A DNA stretch of 64,000 bases from Nemopilema nomurai (lineage: Eukaryota; Cnidaria; Scyphozoa; Rhizostomeae; Rhizostomatidae), in contig PEDN01001361.1 in NCBI GenBank assembly GCA_003864495.1, positions 460,726-524,725 on the forward strand, in the 5' to 3' direction. The notes beneath the pieces were generated by a model. That model had not been told where the DNA came from and made no database searches. It worked only from the letters and a program-made list of their open reading frames with translations. This document shows, piece after piece, positions 49,635 to 62,981 of this stretch. The position numbers and the translations under genes are program-made. Numbering within the stretch: the first letter of the stretch is position 1; each line of letters begins with the position of its first letter.

Positions 49635-52600
49635 TTCTTCGTTATTTCCTACCCCTTTCTTTACCTTTATCCCTTGATCTTTTTTCCTAATATAAAAGAA
49701 CTTCGTTAGAGACGATGCTATAGACCGTAATAAAGCTTATTAAACATGACGTTGGTGAAGCAGTAAATCATGTCTTTTAATCAAATAATAAAATGCAAAA
49801 CTAATGTAAATTAATCATTCTTGCATTAAAAGGGCTTTGTGCGGATGATAAAAGTCCTTCTATTCTCAAAAGCAAGAGCATTTTCTTAATCGTTAATTTA
49901 TCCACAACAATGACTTGATGGCAATAATTCATTTATAGCAAACCTCCTTTTTAGCAATTAATACTGAAAAACTTAAACAATGTGAAAACGTTTTATATTG
50001 ATTAAAGGTATAAAGGGCGTTTCGGGTATATTACAATCTCGATTACCGAAAACTTTGCCATAAAAGAACTTGCATATACAAACATACTTTAATTGACATC
50101 AACAGGAGTATGAAATTCAGGTTATGCGGAGTTCATGTCAACAAATGTAAACTGAATTTTATAAAAAACCATCAGGCAACTAATTCTTCAAAGTATAATA
50201 GAATAACTACTAACTAAAAGTATATTATTTCTATGAAGAGGCAAAAGAACAAACTCAGAAACACATACTTTGAGTCTTGACTCGGCTTTGCAGAAACGCA
50301 AATGATCTGATGTGACCTACATTTTGCTACGCCTTAAATGATGATATGCAAATAAGCAACATCACCTGTCCTTGATAATAAGCACATGTGCTACAACCGG
50401 CTAATCAAAAGCATTTTGCGAGCGTTTTAATTGATCGGTAAAAGAACGATTTTTTGCGATTTGAATTGCAGGCCTTGTTTTGCATCCAGCTATAAAGATC
50501 GCCTTCTTAAATTTATCAAAGTAAAAGACAGAATTTTCATTTTTCTAAGTCTTCTTGACTTTCCAAATTCAAGACAAGTGATACTCTTAGTTTTGAAATT
50601 TTTATCGTAAAATTTGGGAGGAAGTAATCGACATGATGAGAATTAATTTAAAACAATTACATTTACTGAAGAGGTATGAAGAGGTAATATCATCATGGCA
50701 CCATCGACACAAAGAGTTTAACGCATGTTTCTAGCAAAATGAAGAAAGTTGCTCGCCATCGCATATTTGTCAGATAAAAGCAATTACAAGGAGTTTAAAG
50801 GCAAAACCGCGTGATAAAAGCAAGCGGCATCCACAGGAAAAAAGAAAATCTCTCAGATTAAGGGGCAAGGAATAGATAATTATTCCTTAAACATCGAATT
50901 CTTTTGCGACAGCTTGAGCAAATCGATTGATTTTAGTGAAAACGTTTCTTGTTACTTAAAGAAGAAGAGCAAATGACTATCATCTGAAGTTGAATACACA
51001 TTATTTCCTTTTGTGCAATTTGCTTGTTAGTAAAGAATTTTCCCCTAGAATATGCTTAATGACCGGGTTTAGAAATGTTGTTGATAGATGCATATAGGGA
51101 CAACACGTTTTGTAGATAACGTGAAGCCCTATGAGATATTGCCTAGAAATCGTCTCGCGAGTTATATTGTACATAAATACTACACTTAGAATAGCTACTT
51201 TTGCCGGTTTCAGCCCCCCAATTTTTAGATCCAAACTGTGATGGATAAAATATATATGATTTTTCACTTGGTTGTGGATGTTTATCACGAGATGCGATAA
51301 CGCCAACAGATTTAGAAAGAGGCTATGATGATTGTCTATAGATGAAACGATGTAGCCCTGAAAACGTCAATATTTGACATCAAATGGGTTGAAGCACCAC
51401 AATATGGAGAATGATTATCTTGAACCAAATTAAATCGGATTGTGTGAAGTAAAAGAGCTTTCTATAGCACCTATGAAACTCATGCTTGTCGATTCGGTCC
51501 ATTCGATTCAGTTTTAAAATGAGCTGCTAGAACATGCCATTTCTATTCTATTCTGTGGAAAAAATTAGCCTCACTATTCAATTAAAAATTCATGACCATT
51601 TTGCAAGGTCATTTTGATAATGGGGTAAAGAGGAGCATATGTATGCACGACTTCCCAAGGTGTTGAAATTATCTCACATCTAGAAGCACAGTGGTATGGC
51701 TCATTACTATTTATTTCCCCGTACGAATTACCAGCATGTGAAATGCAAATAAACCAATCTTCAACAAGGTAGCAATTACATAAGCTCTGGAAAAAGAAAA
51801 TTTGGGCGGATCATTGCTTGACACTTCTTGATTTCTTCTGAGATGTATTATACAGCAGGAGCCTGATTGTTATTGAATTTTTGTCACTAAAAGGCGAGAA
51901 CTGAAGATAGCCTTACACAATGCTGTTAGCGTTTATGGCAGTGCAAAAAACTGCAAGCAAGAAAACATCAATACGGAGCTATGTTGAAAAAAAGAAGTGA
52001 AAGACTTGAAAAAATAAGACAATCGACTTGGCAGCTTAGAATGACATTGAATTTCATGGTGTTGAGATAAAAAAGGGGCCATTTCATGTCGTTATTTTAA
52101 ACTAAGCAGACCTCTCTTGGTTATTATCTTACTAGTAAATGTCTTACTTACAAGCTTGGCTAGGTTTTCAATTTGCTTGATTACTACAAAAGCAAACTTG
52201 GATCCAGGATTCAGGATCCAAGTGATAATGGTTCGGATAAACATGCATGATTCTTTTGTATGAATTATAACTCGGAGAAAGTAAATCCAACTGATACACT
52301 GAAAAAATTTCGTTTGAAATTATTGTGCTTTCTTATGAGAAGAGATGGTCTTGAATAATGTACATAAAAGTCTTTAGTCCCAAATATTTTGTGACACTGT
52401 GTATGCACATTTTATGACTGTGAATTATTAATTGCAGATTTTTGAGGCCCTTGAAGTACCTACTTCATTGCTAGGCCTCTCATCAAACGGCAAAGTCAAT
52501 TTCCAAATAAAAATGATAACAGGGCACTTTGCTCACGTGACCAGGGAGAACAGCTCAAGATTCGCCGATTGTGGGGACTAAAGTTACTTGCTAGAATGTT

Positions 52601-53265
52601 CGTGTTTGATAGGCGTTAAAGAAGGCTTTTTCCCGCCAGCCTTCTTTAACTTTATCCTTTGTCTGTTATTATAGTGTTGCGAAGGTGGGAGACAGAGTTG
52701 CTGGCCTTTATCGATGATATAGCTGCAGTCTCCTTTAAATACTGGGATGAAATTATGCATTCAAAGAGCAAACAAAGTTAACATTATTGACGAAAACCGA
52801 AGGGAATCTGGTCGAAAGTCTAGGGATTCCTGATTCGGCGAAACAGCAATACATCTGACAATTTTAAATTTCAGCTATTTTCGTTCCTAGCCCCGTGCTG
52901 ATATGATCCCTATGACTGTACATGTAGGGCTATGCTCTCTTGCTAATTTGATTACTATTCAAATTCACCATTCAAATTCACCTTAACTTCAATTCATGTG
53001 AGTTCATGGTGGGACGCAAATATCCACTTGCCCCTCCAGTTAATACTGGCTCCGTGAAATGCATCGCAGCAACTTGAGGCCTAGCCACGGGGTTGAAGTG
53101 AATGCGATCATGGCATAAGCATCATGGTTCGCACTGGTGATTAGCCGAGAACAGATCTTGCATCGCCAAAATGAATACAATGAAAAAGAAGATGTCGGAT
53201 TCAAGAAAGCACATCATCACCGGGCATAATAGAGGGAGCTCTAATTGAGCAAGCCATCCCGAAGC

Positions 53266-53330
53266 GACATGCGCCATCGCGAAACGACATGCGCCTCGTG
53301 AAACGACATGCGCCATCGTGAAACGAAGTT
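53266..53330. repeat. Short minisatellite, about 20 bp x 3
   Basis: gacatgcgcc(at)cgtgaaac occurs at 53266, 53286 and 53305. The stretch also makes a longer open frame on the - strand (53122-53439) that I do not regard as a gene. Confidence 0.75.
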
Positions 53331-54030
53331 CCACACCGAGCTGAAAGACATGATCATTCGGTGCAAAAGAATCACCAACCGACATTCTCCACATAAGCGC
53401 GGGCCGAACTTTCAGATGCACCTGCGAAGGAGCAACCAATCAACAGGCCACTCTAAGGTAGATGTCTCTCTACAATTATCAATAATATGTTGACTCAATA
53501 GACCATATTTGTTAATCAATTCTATTTTAGATACAGCAAATATTCGTTTTGCACAGTGCTAAATTGAAAATTCAATAAAGATAGGATTAGATAGGGCATT
53601 CCAATAGAATTCGTGATAATTAAGCCTGGATTACCTGCAAGTTTGGCAAGTAGACATCTAAGCAGCGCACTAAGCCTGTTGCAGTGAATGGAAAAGAGCA
53701 GGTTATCATCAGCCGCACCTCTGCAGAAATGCTCGGGCCACGATCCGTTCTAGGTGCTCTGAACAACGTAAACAGCACAAACAGAGCTTAAAGAGAAACA
53801 GATTCGAAGCCAACTTTCTTTTAAATGTTACTGGAGCCTCCGAACTATTCTTCACAATGTATAGGAATCTCTTGCTAATTCTACAGACATCTACTCTTAG
53901 AGAGACCAGTAATCACGATTTTTCCGATTGGAGATTTTCTTGAAAAACAATACAACTTGATGATGAATCAGAAAATAAACATATGTATGACAAAAGTAGG
54001 TTGAATATTTGCAAATGTAGTTTTTGTTAA

Positions 54031-54108
54031 GAAATGGAAAGTAAGCAAGTGACATGAGAAATGGAAAGTAAGCAAGTGACATGAGAAATGGAAAGTAAGC
54101 AAGTGACT
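54031..54108. repeat. 27-bp tandem repeat x 3
   Basis: gaaatggaaagtaagcaagtgacat starts at 54031, 54058 and 54085 with no visible difference between copies. Confidence 0.85.
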
Positions 54109-55343
54109 ATTAAATGTTACGGTGATTTTTCTGCATAACACACGAGAGCTTTGTATAGCTCATGCTCTTGTCGTAGCAAGTGCAGTAGAGTAAATCTTTT
54201 ATTGATTGTCTTTTAACATCAAAGTCTGGGTGATTCTTCTTAAGTTACTGTCTGCATGATACAATATCTTTCCGTACAAGTTTGAGTTCTCAGGTATGTC
54301 GCTAATGGAGCTGAAGTGACTCAGCAGTTTCATTATCAACAACTGAATGTGAAGAATATTAAATCAGGTAAACACAATGGCATCCTACTTCACCTCTAAA
54401 ACAAAAAGTTTGAGCTCTTTTTGAAAATATTAGTAACAAGGAGGAACCTCCCGACAGACTTTCTGCCACTTGCCGTTTTGGATAAATGTGCGTGGTGATC
54501 TTCTTATTGTAAAAGCGGTTTCAAAAATGCTTGAAAAATTCACCTTGGATTCGAGTTTGCAAAATAACTTTTCACATAACACCTTATCAAGGGCCTTGGA
54601 TAGAGAATGCCCTCAGATTGAATATCATATGGCTATGTGACCAGCATTGTAAAATCATAATGCACTTGTACGTATCAGAAAAAAGGAATCGGATGTTTTG
54701 ATCTCTCTGTCTCAAGCAGGCCGCTGCTGAATGGAAGAGCGAAATTCAATGTTTTTCTACTGACAAAAGGCAACTGAGGAATAAGAGCTGCATTAGAGAA
54801 ACCGTAATTAGCAGAGAAATGGCAAAAATTGCCGTAAAATGGACTTTAATTAAACACGGCTCTGGTCTGTATTTTATACCAACAACAAATCACTTCTTCT
54901 CTTGAATCTTTCGTTATTTACAATCCAGTCTCTGAAGACTTGATGGAAAGAATTCATATTTGCTTATAAAATCTTGATTTATGGGAAAAGCTACCAGCTG
55001 CTGGTTGAGCTAAAACCGATGAACCGAATTGTTCTCGTTTCGCAATGCATCTGCCGCCAAGTGAATCGCATTGCCAACTTGCCTTTTTGCAATTGTCTCA
55101 TTTGAAAACTGAGAAAGCTTACTAGATCACGCTCTATTTGAAGTCTGAAAAGTCCTTTCTAGTCTCATTTAAAACTGGGTGTCCAGTTTTAAAGGCCACA
55201 ATCATACCCCGTTCCTTACTCGATTGTTCGATCTCTATTGCATGCCTATCACTTCTGACAAGTTTACATCTTATGGAGCCTTACCCCGTTCACTTCTACA
55301 TAAGCTGGAAAAGAGAGCAGCATAAAAGGTAAACTTGACTTAC

Positions 55344-55432
55344 CAAAACAGTCAATAGCTCCTTATGAGTGTAAGCAGACAGGCAAAGTTGCAGCAGGCA
55401 CATGTATTCCGTTGCTGTTCTGTCGATCTTGG
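55344..55432 (-). CDS. Candidate internal exon, unknown gene
   Basis: An acceptor (ccatag) at 55433 and a strong donor (gtaagt) below 55344 bound 89 bases with a single open frame of 29 codons, starting KIDRTATEYMCLLQLCL and ending in phase 0. The residue mix is protein-like. The next strong acceptor downstream gives a stop in phase 0, so I cannot chain it reliably. Confidence 0.25.
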
Positions 55433-55857
55433 CTATGGTTATGCTTTAATCCTTGTACAGGAAGATATCCGATCAACAGCCTGGTAAAATTTCAAGGGCC
55501 TCTGATTTGAATCAAATTAGATAGGAGCCGGAGCCAATTATGGATTTTCCAATAGAGTGCATTGCAGTATTGATTAGTATCACTATTGACTATGGCGATC
55601 CCAAACTATTTGTGAAAGATTCCTTCTACACAACGGAAATGTCTAGACAATGACAGGCGCGTGATAGAAGCTCTCGACCTGTGCAAGAAAATCGAGTGTA
55701 ATCAATACTTTTGGTGTTTTACGGCGATGATAGCAAAAAATGAATTGCCGGGTTGTATTTTGATCGGGTGTTTGAGCACACAGAAAGCCTTATCTAGCAC
55801 TGCACAGCTGGTTTCTGCGGAACCATAGCGCCTGAACGGGCGAGACACAAGCCAATG

Positions 55858-56031
55858 TTACAGTTCTAAACGCAGAGAAGAAAGTGTTGCGGTGTTGGAG
55901 AGATCAAGCAAGAAGAAGAAGAAAAGGATGCATTTGCTTTGGCCATCTGCGTATAAAAACACGGTAGTTTGGCGTGTGTATTGTCCATCCGAGTGTACCA
56001 ATGTCACAACAGTCTTAAAGTAGAGATCACT
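55858..56031 (-). CDS. Candidate exon, beta-strand-like extracellular sequence
   Basis: Acceptor atttcag at 56032, then an open frame beginning SDLYFKTVVTLVHSDGQY and continuing to a stop at 55858. The first 35 codons alternate hydrophobic and polar residues as in an extracellular beta-domain; the rest (a Phe-rich run from CTT repeats) may already be intron, although I see no clear donor. It may belong with the exon at 55344, but the phases do not match directly. Confidence 0.22.
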   Translation of the reverse strand, partial: SDLYFKTVVTLVHSDGQYTRQTTVFLYADGQSKCILFFFFLLDLSNTATLSSLRLEL

Positions 56032-57334
56032 CTGAAATAATGTCACTTACTATTTTCTTGCAATTTGATTGCATTCTCTCACTTCTACTTACTCTTTTAT
56101 TCCCACTGCTATGATCTTCTTCCTAGAAGGAGACTGTATCTGAGCGCTTCAGGTCCATTAGAGAAAAGTTTCCATCGAGTCGGCAAACTTTTATGGATAT
56201 ATTCAATATTCTTATTATTACGTCATCCATATTTGTACTAATTTATATGTTTCCTGTTTTAGAAGCAAAACATGGAAAGGCCCAAATCTTCAACTATTTT
56301 GGCATTTGTATCTTATAAATTAAGAGTTTTTCTCTTCTTCCTTTCTTAGTTTGCCTTTTTTATTTGCCATTCTTTTACAATTATTCTATGACCCAGGTTA
56401 GCCAGTTTCAAGCTACATGTATAACAGAGATGTTAGGATATGTGATTTTATTAGATTGAAATAAAGATTCTTATCTTTGTTATGAAATCACTTACAGCAG
56501 GCAATGAATAAAAACGATTATAGTAAGTAAATTAAAAAAGACTTAAGCAAAGCAAAGCCTCGATCGGAAAATGGACTGCCATTTGATTCAGGGTAGTTTT
56601 GGTATCATGACGAAAGACAACCTGAACTAGCCCCAGGCCACAAGCACTGAAGGGTGGGACTCAAAATAACTATTTAAGGCTGCAACGCTCGCGTTTGTGA
56701 AACTGAAGTTAGCCAAGGCCTGAGATGTCCTCGAAAGGAGGTCAAATTTCCGAACAAAGTTCAAGCGGTTCTTTGGCATTAGAAGAGTTTTGGTCATTTT
56801 TGAATCATGTCGACATATTTAGATACGGCAAGGTTAAGATATGTACGTAAATGTTGCCACAGCGTACATAGCAAGTATCACTTTCACTTCACATGTGTGT
56901 TCCTTCTATTTACTACAGCTATTATTGTCATCTACTTTAGTATTTGGGTTAACAAATAGACAAAAGTCCGGCCCAGGAACAACTGCAAAATACGAAAGCC
57001 CTGAGATTTCAAGAAAATGGCGGAATAAGTTAGTTTTACATGCATGTTTGTAAACAATAGGCTTTATAAGGGGTCTCAAAAGATCTTTAGACATTATTTG
57101 TTCACATTCATACAAGACTTACAATTTATATTCTAAAAGGTCGGGAGTGCCTAGCCTAACAATGTAAAAATAGCTACAAATCTCAGACGCGTGAGGAAGA
57201 GAGCATGTTATGCAAAACTAGCACAGCCTTGCCTTTAGGAATGTTTATTTTTGGAATGCATGTTACTAGATTTATAATTAGCTTTTATGTTATGCTGTGA
57301 AAAAGACAGGCTGCCCTATTGATGAAGCTCCCAA

Positions 57335-57351
57335 ACGCATTTTTTATAAGG
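57335..57351 (+). repeat. Second stray terminus of the MITE-like family
   Basis: acgcattttttataagg is identical to positions 33-49. No partner end was seen within reach. Confidence 0.35.
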
Positions 57352-57375
57352 GATGTGTGTTAAACAGATTTGATG

Positions 57376-57610
57376 TCACTCTTGTGAAGACAAGTTCTCA
57401 GCTGAAAAGCTACTCTGCTCCTTGCCTCGCACTAACGACATTTGGTGAGAAAGATCATCTAGAGTAACATTAAGGTTTTGCACGATAATGGCGATAAAGT
57501 TTGTAAAAGCAATGCATAGAAAACTAACAAATGCCTTAAAGGACTTATGCCAGAGTAAATCATCAGCAGTTGTTTGAAAGGTGGTTGTGGCATTCTTGGC
57601 TATTTGTGTT
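57376..57610 (-). CDS. Candidate terminal exon with one membrane segment
   Basis: Acceptor (ttgtgtag) at 57611, then about 78 open codons to a stop at 57376. The frame has one hydrophobic stretch (AFVSFLCIAFTNFIAIIV) followed by an acidic, Ser/Gln-rich end (SSFSAENLSSQE). A donor-like gttagt inside could end the exon earlier. No upstream partner exon or family was recognised. Confidence 0.22.
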
Positions 57611-57892
57611 CTACACAAGTCGACAACAACAATCCCTTAATCAACATAAACTAGATCAGTGTAATTATGATATGGATTGGCATTCATGTGCCATTACCTT
57701 GATGGAAATATCTGAGTGCACTCAATCATCGATTTATGGGTTTTATCGCCACTTCCATTCAAATACACATTAGCTGCATCGTTATTTCAATTTTAAAAGG
57801 TTTAATTATTTAAACAAGATTTCAATTCGATACCGAATGCAAAGTATTTGCAAGAAAAGTGATAATGCATGCTTGAAGCACCAGTCTCTTAG

Positions 57893-58235
57893 CTCAAGCC
57901 TTCAATATCAATTTGATTACGACATGACGTAAGTAAAACTATCTGGAATTCGACCCCATTCAATGGCCCTGGTAAATCAATTATTGCGTCCATTAGAGAA
58001 ATCGGAGGTCATCGCTAGGACTGAAATGTAGGATATTATTCAGTGGTAATCTTAAAGTGACAAATGACAAATGATGTTTAACACATTTCACAGCGGCATT
58101 GACAGTCTGTAAGTCATTTGTTGAAATGTTTGACTAATGTTTGCGCGCAAAGTGCATGTTTGGAAAGGATAAATGAGCATGGCGAATGTCTCACCTTTGT
58201 TACAGCATCGAATATCAGAAAAGGGTCAGTTTATG
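57893..58235 (+). CDS. Very tentative pair of small exons
   Basis: Exons 57893-57928 (acceptor ctcttag, donor gtaagt) and 58207-58235 (acceptor tttgttacag, donor gtaaga) join in phase to read SSLQYQFDYDM-T-IEYQKRVSL. They are short enough to arise by chance in AT-rich DNA, and no third exon was found. Confidence 0.1.
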
Positions 58236-60078
58236 TAAGATTCCCCCTCGCCATATTCATGGCTTCTGCCTGCAACCCTGAAATTGGCTGACAAAACGAT
58301 GGCCACCATTGACTGGCACAAGTAAAGAAGCTGGCGACCCTTACCGGACCAAGCTCGTTTTCGTGCCCTTGGACTTTTCAAATGGCAAGAAAATTTTCAG
58401 GAAACTGGCGTCAAAATCAGATAAAAGTTATACATGGAGCATAATTGACTTCAATGCATACGCTAATGGTGCAAAGGGCTTTCCTGTTATTGCCGTTGGA
58501 AGGACAAGTTGAATTCTTTCATATAGGCCTGTTTTCTGTGAAGGTAGAATTCTTTAGGTGCGATTGATAGCCGCTCTAGCGCAACGTTTTCTTAAAGAGT
58601 GTCATGGTCACGCTTCCTGAGATAAGAATTTGCTCAATCAAGGCCACAGCAAAGAGAACAGACCGATTCGAAATCACTGAAAAAACACCCACCATTCTCT
58701 ATCAGCCCAGTCGAAAACCGTTCTGAGGTCAAGAATATTGATCTCCATGCGCATTGAGACGTTTGCTTCGAGTCCATAATCACAGTAAGTTTTTCAGTTC
58801 ACTTCTTTTCTCACATTAGCTGGGCAGCAAATTAGAGTTGTTAACAACTGCAACCTGTTCTCTAATTTGCATATATCCAAGGTCCAAGGTCTACCGCTCT
58901 AACAAAAACAGTTTTGCAAACATTTTTTCCCTGAATTCTCAACAATGAAGCTATAGAAAATAAGAATGAAAATGCTGTTGAAACTTATAGGATTTATCGC
59001 CGGATTTTGGCTAAGGTTGATAAATTCCAATTTGTTGACTTTTATAGCTGGCAATTCAAAACAAAGTCTGGTTTGCTTGCAGCTAAGGCTTGTCTTGGGA
59101 ACAACTGATTTTCAATCCACTTACCAATAGGGAATCACGTATAGATTGCATTTAACCAGTCAGATAAAGAGTGAAGCATGTAACGCGGATCATAAGCCGG
59201 ATGAAAGAACTCTTACTATCTACATGAAAAAGTGCAGTTTCGTGTGCAACTGGTGGATGGATTCTTGCAATAGCGTTGACGAGCCAGCAAAGGATGCACT
59301 CGTCCTATGCTAAGCTTGCATATCACTGCTTCAAGAAGTATATCGTAAGATGGACCATCATTCAATGAACACGGATGATACTCAATGGCAAAATAAAAAC
59401 GATATGCTGTCCAATTGCTCTAATTCTAAAAATTGTAAGTGGCTTTTGCAAAACATTTCTCTTCAAATCAAAATCAGCTAAACTTTTCACGCCGTTACCG
59501 AATCTATTTGCATTTCACTACCAACAAGCGCTTGTGATTTTAATATGCAGGCGAGAAACTAGGACGTTTCAGAATCAATATTGAAAAAATGATCTGTGAG
59601 TCCAGCACAACAAAAGACAGAATGTAACCTAGTACACATGTCAGGCTTCCAGAAGAAGACCAGAGATTCGATCCCCTGTGACTCCATGCACAGTCGGGGA
59701 CTAATTGGCCCATGAGGAGGTTTATTATTAACGCGAATTGAACGGTCCTACCTTCGAGAATTACTGTTCCTCAGCGGAACTCAGCATGCATCACGCTCAA
59801 GAAGTCCTACACCATTTGTAGCCCTGACCTAGCCGCAGCGTTTCTTGCACCAAGTGCTGGATTTGACTTTCATGATCCTTTTTCATTATTTATGAGTGAT
59901 TTGCGAGGACAGTTTATTGCAATTGAGCAAAGCAATACATTGGATTAAGTCCGAATGGAGTCGGAATAAATAAAAATTTCATTCCGTCAAAGCGTAATCC
60001 ATTTCGAAAGTAAAAAATCATCTAGAACTTCTTGTTTGCAACCAAAACCCAAATGGTTGTCATGGAATGTGACATCAA
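58236..60078. other. Intergenic, one unexplained open frame
   Basis: The + frame at 58309-58512, with KLVFVPLDFSNGKKIFRKLA, is the only stretch that reads like protein. It has no ATG context or flanking acceptor that convinces, so it is left uncalled. Confidence 0.35.
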
Positions 60079-62981
60079 TTAACACCGTGCTCCTATGATA
60101 GCAAACACAAATGTTGCCGTAAAGATCAGCAAACTGATGGATATTGCGAGGCAAGGTTTATTTCTGCCGGGCAAACCCGCCAAGGCAATCGATTCACCCC
60201 AGCTGTCGGTCTGGGAACTACTTTGACTATCGCAACAAAAGTGCGCGACGAAAGCACGCGATAATATCGCGTCATAATACCGCGCGATAACTCCGCATGC
60301 AAACAGTGTAGCAATCAAAATTCCTGGCAGCAAGCGCGTTGAATTGGCTTTTTGCTTAGCTGCATTCAAACCTGCAAAAAGCATGGTGAAGATTGAATTT
60401 TTCCTGGCTTAATTGGGATTACCTAAAAGCACGGTTTCATGGTGAGTAATTCCTGGCCGCATCGGTGGTATTAGCAGTAGGAAAAATTTTAATAATCAAA
60501 TCATATACATAGCTGATGCAAAATACAGCGAGTGATCAACCTGGTATCTGCTTCTCAAACTCTTGTGGCAATATAGCAGTATTGCGCTGCAGCAGAAAGC
60601 ATTCCCACTGATGCAGAAGATTCAAGGCAGATGGAAAGAAACAATCGAAACAAGACATGCTTTAATGGATACCATGACATGCTTTAACAAGACATGCTTT
60701 AAAGGACTTGTTCTGCATGTCGTGAAGTGACTCGCCCTTCCTAGTCCAAGATGCGGAGAGTATGGGAGGACTATTGGCTCCTCTTTGCTTAAATTTAGGA
60801 ATGCCCCAGTATCCAAAATGAACAGTGGCTTGCTTACAAAGGGCAAATACTGGGCATGCGCCGCACCAGTGCATAGATATCAGGGATCTTGAACAGAATG
60901 GAATTCACCCAGCGATGCCAACATTTGAAAGTATTGCAAAGAAACAAGGTTTGATACGTCTTACGAAAAAAAACTCAGGTTTGTGGCAGGAGAAAAGGGT
61001 GTGACAGAATTGACAACGAGCAAGGTATTGTTATCATCCAGATGCAAAGAAAATCCTTCTCTTTCACCTGCAGTATTGTCAACAATATCATAAAATGTGC
61101 GCTATTGTAACAGTGTGCTTTGGCAGCTGTCACAAGGTGTATGCGCAAAACAGTGTTCAAACTTAGCGTTTGACCTGGCCAAATTCAACCTAATCAATGA
61201 CATTTCACTGAGGCAAAAAGTTTCCATTAAGACTATCACTATGTGAGTGCGATGGGTGTGTGGGGATTTTTCTGTGGTCTGCTCCTTGCTTGGTAAACCA
61301 CGACGCTTTCAGCTGAGCACAACACGTGTTCACAACGAGAATGGTTTGAATAGTCCGCCAATCCGATATGAGTAGCAACAAGGGTTAGGAGGCAATCTGT
61401 TCTCCAAAAAAGAATTATCAAGTTGAAGTTCAGGTCTAGGATAACCTGATAGTTACGTTGCTCATTAAAAAGGTGATTCTTGATGAATGATGAAGAATGT
61501 CAAAGGACATCTAACCTTATTAGAATTTCAAAGCTTTCTTCTGTACCAGCAAGTAAGCGTTCAATCTTTGAAACAACAAGTTGATGATTCGATTTATCCT
61601 CAACCGACATGCATTCTCTTCCATGGGCCGCGAAGTTGATAAAGTTCATCCTTTAAAGATTACAAACATAGAATTCCTCCGCAACCGTGTTTTCAAAATA
61701 CATGCTGTTTCTATTTTTATACTTTAATAAATTGATGCTAGCGTGATAGTTGCTATATGCTGTATTTGTTAGACTCTTGTAGGTTAGATTTAGCCTAAAC
61801 TCAGGTGAACTCAGCCTGCTGACACTTGAAGTCATTTTCAATAATAACTTTGAGTTCATCCCCTTTGGTCTGTTAATTTTGTTTGTAAATCTGCCTTGTT
61901 TTTGGCGTAAATCTCGAAAGTTTAGCGACAAAGATTTTCTTTTGACTAAAACAATAACAGCTGAAACATATTTATTCCAAATGAAATAACGTTTTTTTTC
62001 ATTGGATTACTTTTACGCTTCAATACACACCCTAGCAACAAGAGGCAGAAGGAATTAAAGCCAGTACAATGATATGATATCGTTGAGCTGGTAGTAAACA
62101 CATCAAAGTAAGTCAATGTGATGGAAACGAAGTTTGGTGCTTAATACACGATGCCAATTCACACAGGGCTCCGATAGTGATCGCATCCATCGCACAAGGG
62201 TCGGAGAGGGAAAGGTAGAACTTCTTGATTTTACACTGAGCTAAAAAGGCAGGTACTAGAATGGGTACGGTAAGCAGTCAATCTGTAGTTATTCGAAATT
62301 ATTCAATACCATCAGTAAATAGCGCCTGTTCTAAATTCATACAGCCCTAGAGATATCATTCGTTCCGCAAGAGAGGCTGTTGTAAAACTCACCACATTCC
62401 GGTTAGCGACGATCTTGCTATTTTGGGAGGCGACCATAGCTTGGTACATGCAGTAATACCCTTTCTTCATTCCAGCGAGCGAAAACAAATCCTGCAAATG
62501 GTTCAATTTAAGGCGCCATCTTTTAGTCTGACCATGCTTTCATTGTTGTTCTCGCCAGTAAGGTCACAGGAAGAATGAGCTAGAATGAAAGACAAAGGAA
62601 ACGTAGGATCTGTTGGAGCATCAAAACAAAAAGGCTTAGAGTCTGGTGCTTGAAATTCAACGAGAAATAGATTAGGTGCGAGCGAGAGTTGCATGCTGAC
62701 TCATCAAAATAGCAACCTGTAAATCACAGAAAAAGACAATTCCAGTAGAACGGAAAACCCTTTGCAAGTTAAAGGGGGGTATCACTTGGATGTAAGAGCT
62801 CTGAAGATGTAAAAAGGTCGACGTCTCTGTGCAATCCTTGCAACCACGGTCCCTGATAATTTAACCACCTCACTAAGTCTAAGTCTCTTCTGATGAACAT
62901 CGTGTCACAGGCAGAGGTAGTAATCCCGCATGTATAGTGTGCATTTCGGGCTGGTTTTTGCGTCAAGGCACTGTTTGGGAA
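60079..62981 (-). CDS. Possible multi-exon gene (3' part), unknown cysteine-containing protein with hydrophobic tail
   Basis: Candidate exons in transcript order: 62981-62874, 62491-62393 (acceptor ttgcag, donor gtgagt), 62235-62163, 61067-60965 (acceptor ctgcag, donor gtaaga) and a last exon 60371-60079 (acceptor tttttgcag, stop TAA). The first four join in phase (0/0, 0/0, 1/1); the step to the last exon does not (2 versus 1), so at least one exon is missing from the model. The 62491 exon begins DLFSLAGMKKGYYCMYQAM and the last ends in two hydrophobic segments, the final one at the very C-terminus (PCLAISISLLIFTATFVFAI), as in a GPI-signal or tail anchor. Several cysteines suggest a secreted or surface protein. 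No family recognised; upstream exons may extend past 63 kb. Confidence 0.35.

Larger units (their letters stand above)
49635..55343. other. Intergenic, upstream side of the GPCR
   Basis: No gene seen. Would include the GPCR promoter and any 5' UTR exons, which cannot be placed by eye. Contains the two short minisatellites at 53266 and 54031. Confidence 0.45.

Noticed and set aside
53122..53439. 105-codon - strand ORF
   Set aside because: Generated largely by the 20-bp minisatellite at 53266; no splice sites or motifs.
59660..59690. tRNA-like B box (agattcgatcccc)
   Set aside because: No A box, acceptor stem or anticodon arm could be drawn around it.
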